Assembly (NCBI RefSeq): GCF_004331345.1
Contig: NZ_SJJZ01000007.1
Coordinates: 34,653 to 98,652, forward strand
Direction of reading: 5' to 3'
Length of the DNA stretch: 64,000 nt
Origin: Kribbella soli
GTDB taxonomy: Bacteria > Actinomycetota > Actinomycetes > Propionibacteriales > Kribbellaceae
In this document: positions 60,115 to 64,000 of the stretch, piece after piece
Layout: each line of letters opens with the position of its first letter
How positions within the stretch are numbered: position 1 is the first letter of the stretch
Notes under the pieces: model-generated
Database searches by the model: none
What the model saw: only the letters and a program-made list of their open reading frames with translations
Told to the model about the DNA's origin: nothing
Program-made: the position numbers and the translations under genes

Positions 60115-60680
60115 GGGCGTGCAGGGATGGCGTGTGCGAAGAAGAAGACCTTGTGCGCGTCATCACCTGACGCGGGGTGGTCGTAGTACTCGCGGACCAG
60201 GTCCTCGATCCGCTCGCTCAGCTCGGTGAGCTGGTCGGGCGTCAATGTGAGCCATCTCTCGGTGGCGTACGCCGCCCGCACCCAGGGCTCCTCGAACTCG
60301 TACCGCATGTCGAACCACTGGCGCACTTTGCCGACGTGATGCGCGAGGTTCGCGTCCTCGGCGGTGGCCGCGACGAGCTCGGCCGCCGGGTCGCCCTTCG
60401 CGTCCGCGATCGACCACGAGTACTCCGAGGTGTCGCCGAGCTTCCACCACCGCTCGCGGCGGTTCTTGGCCAGCTCCGGAGCTTCGACGATCACGCCCGC
60501 GGACGCGAGAACCTTCAGGTGATGGCTGACATTGCCGACAAGTTCTCCGGTGGACTCGGCCAGCCTGGAGGCGGTCGCGGGGCCGTCGATATGGATCAGG
60601 TCGAGCAGGCGGCGGCGCAGCGGGTGGTGCATCGCGGCGAGCACGGACGGCGTCACCGTCCGGCGGTTCGGAGGCGTCAT
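60111..60680 (-). CDS. ArsR/HTH_20-type winged-helix regulator
   Basis: 189 residues from ATG 60680. Winged helix about 12-95: HPLRRRLLDLIHIDGPATAS then ELVGNVSHHLKVLASAGVIV. A larger C-terminal part, with RERWWKLGD and YATERWLTLTPDQLTEL, is typical of the group that regulates MFS efflux genes. Operator is almost certainly the 28-bp palindrome 20 bp upstream; autorepression of the regulator-pump operon is inferred. Confidence 0.87.
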   Translation of the reverse strand: MTPPNRRTVTPSVLAAMHHPLRRRLLDLIHIDGPATASRLAESTGELVGNVSHHLKVLASAGVIVEAPELAKNRRERWWKLGDTSEYSWSIADAKGDPAAELVAATAEDANLAHHVGKVRQWFDMRYEFEEPWVRAAYATERWLTLTPDQLTELSERIEDLVREYYDHPASGDDAHKVFFFAHAIPARP

Positions 60681-60699
60681 GGAGAGCACCGTAGCTTCC

Positions 60700-60727
60700 A
60701 CAAGAACTCTTGCACAAGAGTTCTTGT
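60700..60727. promoter_or_regulatory. 28-bp palindromic operator of the ArsR-MFS operon
   Basis: Arms ACAAGAACTCTTG (60700-60712) and CAAGAGTTCTTGT (60715-60727) are exact complements with 2 bp between. Located 20 bp upstream of the regulator start. Each arm is itself partly symmetric (CAAGA/TCTTG), allowing two dimers. Confidence 0.75.
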
Positions 60728-60852
60728 ACGATGCGTTCGACGCTGGAATCAATCTCCACCAGACTGATAGAGATAGCCACATCGTGAGATCGGGTCTCAG
60801 GATGTAGGAATGGGAGTTGATTTGTCAGCGGTTCGCGCTGACGCTTGTGGAC

Positions 60853-60945
60853 ATGCTCGCTGCGTTCACCACCCACCTCGTAGGTCGGCTGCATGTCGAC
60901 CTCGGGCGGATGCGCAGTGCCATCTGTTGTCCTTCGATGTTCTGA
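60853..60945 (+). CDS. Cysteine-containing leader peptide of the sulfate assimilation operon
   Basis: 30 residues. It contains the RLHVDLGR block followed by SAICCP, matching the short actinobacterial leader peptides (HVDL-R...S..CC pattern) found before sulfur-assimilation genes. The tandem Cys codons (60925-60930) sit seven codons before the end of the ORF. Known polycysteine leaders in mycobacteria make downstream expression depend on cysteine supply; the same use here is inferred. It ends 146 bp before the sulfite reductase start. Confidence 0.7.
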   Translation: MLAAFTTHLVGRLHVDLGRMRSAICCPSMF

Positions 60946-60957
60946 CAGCCACCCTGC

Positions 60958-60979
60958 CAGGGCCAATGACGGCCCCCTG
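60958..60979 (+). promoter_or_regulatory. Possible attenuator hairpin after the Cys leader
   Basis: GGGCC (60960-60964) pairs with GGCCC (60971-60975), loop AATGAC, with additional pairing outward. It starts 13 bp after the leader stop, where a stalled ribosome could influence folding. No T-run follows. Confidence 0.4.
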
Positions 60980-61091
60980 ATCACCCCCGATCACCGCTGG
61001 GTGCGCACCGCGCGGAACGCATCGAACCGACGACGCTTCGATCCTGCCGCCCTCGGTGAGCACCTGTCACGAGGACAAGGACACGCCCCCG

Positions 61092-62780
61092 ATGACTGCC
61101 GGCGTCACCTCCCCCGCCCGCAAACCGGCCCGCCCCCGTAAGGGCAAGGGCGAAGGTCAGTGGGCGCTCGGATACCGCGAGCCGCTGAACAAGAACGAAG
61201 AGAACAAGAAGAACGACGACGGCCTGAACGTCCGGGCGCGGATCGAGAACGTCTACGCGCACCGCGGCTTCGACTCGATCGACCCTGCCGACCTGCGCGG
61301 CCGCTTCCGCTGGTGGGGTCTGTACACCCAGCGCAAGCCCGGGATCGACGGCGGCAAGACCGCGACGCTCGAGCCGGAGGAGCTGGACGACCGCTACTTC
61401 ATGCTGCGGGTCCGGATCGAGGGCGGCCAGCTGACCGCCGAGCAGCTGCGGGTGATCGCCGAGATCTCCACGACGTACGCGCGCGACACCGCGGACATCA
61501 CCGACCGGCAGAACATCCAGCTGCACTGGATCCGGATCGAGGACGTGCCGACCATCTGGGAGCGGCTCGAGTCGGTCGGGCTCTACACGACCGAGGCGTG
61601 CGGCGACGTACCGCGGGTCGTGATCGCGAGCCCGGTCGCCGGTATCGCGGCGGACGAGATCATCGACCCGACGCCGGCCATCGACGAGATCGTCTCGAAG
61701 TACATCGGCTCGGACGAGTTCTCCAACCTGCCGCGGAAGTTCAAGACCGCACTCACCGGGCACCCGTCGCACGACGTCGTACCGGAGGTCAACGACATCG
61801 CGTTCGTCGGCGTCGTGCACCCCGAACACGGCCCGGGCTTCGACCTGTGGGTCGGCGGCGGCCTGTCGACGAACCCGATGCTCGCGCAGCGCCTGGGCAC
61901 CTGGATCCCGCTGGACGAGGTCGCCGAAGCCTGGTGGGGGGTCACCAGCATCTTCCGCGACTACGGCTACCGCCGGCTGCGGACGCGGGCCCGGCTGAAG
62001 TTCCTGCTGGCGGACTGGGGCGTCGAGAAGTTCCGCGAGGTGCTGGAGGACAAGTACCTCAAGCGGAAGCTGATCGACGGCCCGGCCCCCGAGGTCCCCG
62101 CGATCCAGGGTGACCACGTCGGCGTCCACAAGCAGAACGACGGCAAGTACTTCGTCGGCGTCGCGCCGGTCGTCGGCCGGGTCTCCGGTACGTCGCTCGC
62201 GCAGGTCGCCGACGTGGTGGCGCGGCACGGGTCGGACCGGATCCGGACCACCGCGCAGCAGAAGCTGCTGGTGCTGGACGTCGAGGAGTCGCAGGTCGAC
62301 TCGCTGGTCGCCGAACTCAACGCGCTCGGGTACCAGGCGAACCCGTCGGCGTGGCGCCGGAACACGATGGCCTGCACCGGGATCGAGTTCTGCAAGCTGG
62401 CGATCGTCGAGACCAAGGCGAAGGCGGCTCAGCTGATCAACGAGCTCGAGGAGCGGATCCCCGAACTCGACGTACCGATCACGGTGAACGTCAACGGCTG
62501 CCCGAACTCGTGCGCCCGCATCCAGGTCGCGGACATCGGCCTGAAGGGCCAGCTGGTACTGGATGCCGACGGCAAGCAGGTGCCGGGCTACCAGGTGCAC
62601 CTCGGCGGCGGCCTCGGGCTGGACGCCGGCTTCGGCCGGAAGCTGCGCGGCCACAAGGTCACCGCGGACGGGCTCACCGACTACGTGGAGCGTGTCACCC
62701 AGAACTACCTGAAGGAGCGCAACGAGGGCGAGCGCTTCGCCCAGTGGGTCACTCGAGCGGACCAGGAGGCACTTACGTGA
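61092..62780 (+). CDS. Ferredoxin-dependent assimilatory sulfite reductase (siroheme)
   Basis: 562 residues from ATG 61092; an earlier ATG (61056) precedes AAGGA and is unlikely. Two nitrite/sulfite reductase half-domains; the [4Fe-4S]-siroheme ligands are in TACTGIEFCK (printed in frame as ACTGIEFC) and NGCPNSCAR. A basic N-terminus is followed by GYREPLNKNEE and WWGLYTQR. Reduces sulfite to sulfide. Nitrite reduction is the alternative, but cysH and cysD downstream decide for sulfur. Confidence 0.93.
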   Translation: MTAGVTSPARKPARPRKGKGEGQWALGYREPLNKNEENKKNDDGLNVRARIENVYAHRGFDSIDPADLRGRFRWWGLYTQRKPGIDGGKTATLEPEELDDRYFMLRVRIEGGQLTAEQLRVIAEISTTYARDTADITDRQNIQLHWIRIEDVPTIWERLESVGLYTTEACGDVPRVVIASPVAGIAADEIIDPTPAIDEIVSKYIGSDEFSNLPRKFKTALTGHPSHDVVPEVNDIAFVGVVHPEHGPGFDLWVGGGLSTNPMLAQRLGTWIPLDEVAEAWWGVTSIFRDYGYRRLRTRARLKFLLADWGVEKFREVLEDKYLKRKLIDGPAPEVPAIQGDHVGVHKQNDGKYFVGVAPVVGRVSGTSLAQVADVVARHGSDRIRTTAQQKLLVLDVEESQVDSLVAELNALGYQANPSAWRRNTMACTGIEFCKLAIVETKAKAAQLINELEERIPELDVPITVNVNGCPNSCARIQVADIGLKGQLVLDADGKQVPGYQVHLGGGLGLDAGFGRKLRGHKVTADGLTDYVERVTQNYLKERNEGERFAQWVTRADQEALT

Positions 62781-62860
62781 ACGAGCGAAGCGAGTTCACC
62801 AAAGAGCACAGCAGTGCATCGCTCATCACCGCCGCAGCGAAGCGAGGACGGCGATGAGCG
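62777..62860 (+). repeat. Two hairpins of GCGAAGCGA-type repeat DNA between operon genes
   Basis: GTGAAC (62777-62782)/GTTCAC (62794-62799) encloses GAGCGAAGCGA. Then CGCTCATC (62820-62827) pairs with GATGAGCG (62853-62860), whose ATG is the start codon of the next gene. The inner sequence again has GCGAAGCGA, like the repeats at 28.6 and 31.5 kb. Confidence 0.6.
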
Positions 62861-63003
62861 AGCGTGCGGCACCGATGTATTGCCCGTACTGCGGGGACGA
62901 GGATCTTCGTCCTTCTGAAGAGGGCCATGGCGCGTGGGAGTGCCGGCCGTGTGCACGGGTGTTCCAGCTGAAGATGATCGGGTTGCGGGTGACGGTGGAA
63001 TGA
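62854..63003 (+). CDS. Small zinc-ribbon protein of the sulfate assimilation operon
   Basis: 49 residues, too short for most gene finders. Four cysteines as CPYCG and CRPCA form a zinc ribbon. It overlaps cysH by 4 bp (ATGA). Such a small protein commonly sits between sulfite reductase and cysH in actinobacteria; its role is unknown, perhaps a redox or metal-handling helper. Its start codon lies in the 3' arm of a hairpin. Confidence 0.75.
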   Translation: MSERAAPMYCPYCGDEDLRPSEEGHGAWECRPCARVFQLKMIGLRVTVE

Positions 63004-63686
63004 GCACGGATCTGAAGACGATCGCCGAGGAGGCGAACGAACGTCTCGCCGACGCGTCGGCGGTGGAGGTGCTCGCGTGGGCGCGGGAGACCTTCGGTGA
63101 CGAGCTGGTGGTGACCGCCTCGATGGCCGACGGTGCACTGCCCCATCTCGCGGCCGCCGCGGCGCCCGGGGTCGACGTACTGTTCCTCGACACCGGCTAC
63201 CACTTCGCCGAGACGATCGGGACCCGGGACGCGGTGGCGGCGACTTTGCCGATCCACCTGATCAACGCGCTCCCGAAGCAAACGGTCGCCGAGCAGGACG
63301 CGGAGTACGGCGAGAAACTGCACGATCGTGACCCGAACAAGTGCTGCGCGATGCGCAAGGTCGAGCCGCTGAACCGGTACCTGTCCGGCTACAAGGCCTG
63401 GGTCACCGGCATCCGCCGCGAGGAGGCGCCGACCCGCGCCAACACGCCGGTCGTCGAGTACGACGAGAAGCGCGACATGGTGAAGCTCAACCCGATCGCG
63501 CCGTGGACGCAGGAGGACCTGGACAGCTACATCCAGGACAACGGCGTACTCGTGAACCTGCTGCAGTACGACGGCTACCCGTCGATCGGTTGCGAGCCGT
63601 GCACGCAGCAGGTCGCGCCCGGTGAGGACCCGCGCAGCGGCCGCTGGGCGGGCACCGGCAAGGTGGAATGCGGGTTGCACACATGA
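63000..63686 (+). CDS. cysH: Phosphoadenylyl/adenylyl sulfate reductase
   Basis: 228 residues. PP-loop-type reductase fold with VTASMADGALPHL, DTGYHFAETIGTRD, and two cysteine pairs, KCCAMRK and GCEPCTQQ, the [4Fe-4S] ligands of the bacterial APS-reductase branch; the catalytic Cys is in ECGLH at the C-terminus. Reduces APS (or PAPS) to sulfite for the upstream sulfite reductase. Overlaps its neighbours on both sides by 4 bp. Confidence 0.94.
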   Translation: MSTDLKTIAEEANERLADASAVEVLAWARETFGDELVVTASMADGALPHLAAAAAPGVDVLFLDTGYHFAETIGTRDAVAATLPIHLINALPKQTVAEQDAEYGEKLHDRDPNKCCAMRKVEPLNRYLSGYKAWVTGIRREEAPTRANTPVVEYDEKRDMVKLNPIAPWTQEDLDSYIQDNGVLVNLLQYDGYPSIGCEPCTQQVAPGEDPRSGRWAGTGKVECGLHT

Positions 63687-64000
63687 GCATCACAGTCACA
63701 GAGCTGGACGCTCTGGAAAGCGAATCGATCTTCGTGTTCCGTGAGGTGGCGGCGGAGTTCGAGCGGCCGGTGATCCTGTTTTCCGGTGGCAAGGATTCGA
63801 TCGTGATGCTGCATCTGGCGCGGAAGGCGTTCTCGCCGGCTGGGGTGCCGTTCACGTTGCTGCACGTGGATACCGGCCACAACTTCCCCGAGGTCCTGGC
63901 TTATCGGGACGCGGTCGTGGAGCAGCTCGGGCTGAAGCTCGAGGTGGCCAAGGTCGAGGACTACATCGCCGACGGCCGGCTGCGCGAGCGCACCGACGGG
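63683..64000 (+). CDS. cysD: Sulfate adenylyltransferase subunit 2 (partial)
   Basis: 106 residues visible; runs off the right edge. ATP-pyrophosphatase PP-loop ILFSGGKDSIVMLHLA and LLHVDTGHNFPEVLAYRD are the CysD signatures. Works with CysN to make APS from sulfate and ATP; cysN is expected just downstream. Starts inside the cysH stop (ATGA). Confidence 0.94.
   Translation, partial: MSITVTELDALESESIFVFREVAAEFERPVILFSGGKDSIVMLHLARKAFSPAGVPFTLLHVDTGHNFPEVLAYRDAVVEQLGLKLEVAKVEDYIADGRLRERTDG

Noticed and set aside
58523..60166. 547-codon minus frame spanning two genes
   Set aside because: Shadow frame over the MFS transporter and the GH9 5' end.
60981..62654. 557-codon open frame on the minus strand
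   Set aside because: Antisense to the sulfite reductase gene and lacking any recognisable domain.

Overview
The window is GC-rich DNA from an actinomycete. It carries the phosphatidylinositol mannoside (PIM) genes pimA, a PatA-type acyltransferase and pgsA, a siroheme sulfite reductase operon, many GTG starts and many 4-bp ATGA gene overlaps. PIM synthesis and the thrS-HIT-pgsA-patA-pimA gene order are actinobacterial traits. The overall look (many GTAC-containing codons, GH9 enzyme, WYL/ROK-style regulation) fits Kribbella or a related Propionibacteriales genus; that genus guess is an impression, not a measurement. No rRNA, CRISPR array or transposase is visible.

Layout. 1-5.8 kb: a small membrane protein, a HIT hydrolase, an epoxide hydrolase with a divergent WYL regulator, then the PIM genes pimA-patA-pgsA. 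5.9-13.6 kb: an insert of a lipoprotein, two tandem secreted paralogues and a 1588-residue SAMD9-like STAND NTPase. This insert separates the PIM genes from the Ap4A-phosphorylase-like HIT gene and thrS (13.7-16.3 kb) that are contiguous with them in mycobacteria. 16.5-28.5 kb: an ABC/DedA operon, a ParA-like ATPase, a two-component system, a GntR/LacI hybrid regulator and miscellaneous metabolic genes.

28.5-33.6 kb is a tRNA neighbourhood. The triplet Gly(GCC)-Cys(GCA)-Val(GAC) occurs twice in opposite orientations, with tRNA-Val(CAC) between the copies. Related repeat DNA lies 3' of one Val(GAC) gene and of Val(CAC). Between the tRNAs are pabC, a CGNR regulator, and a PPOX oxidoreductase/ECF41 sigma pair with two facing ECF41-type promoters. 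33.6-43.7 kb is ordinary chromosome: EamA transporter, SDR, rsgA, YihY/BrkB protein, AidB-like flavoprotein, glyA behind a ZTP riboswitch, and an MFS pump with a divergent MarR-type regulator.

43.7-55.4 kb is an accessory island that looks like a cryptic prophage, satellite or integrated plasmid. It has an HNH protein, a leftward operon of small unknown genes headed by a ribbon-helix-helix protein, and a rightward operon ending in a primase-polymerase/helicase. An iteron-like array of CAACGAA repeats follows that gene, then a zinc-motif protein. No integrase or structural gene is visible. 55.2-60.7 kb: amidase, unknown protein, secreted GH9 enzyme, and an MFS/ArsR-type pair with a 28-bp palindromic operator. 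60.8-64.0 kb: the sulfate assimilation operon (sulfite reductase, zinc-ribbon protein, cysH, cysD running off the end), preceded by a cysteine-containing leader peptide.

The most interesting single object is the SAMD9-like protein with an N-terminal phosphotransferase-like domain (8878-13644), a candidate stand-alone immune or conflict gene.
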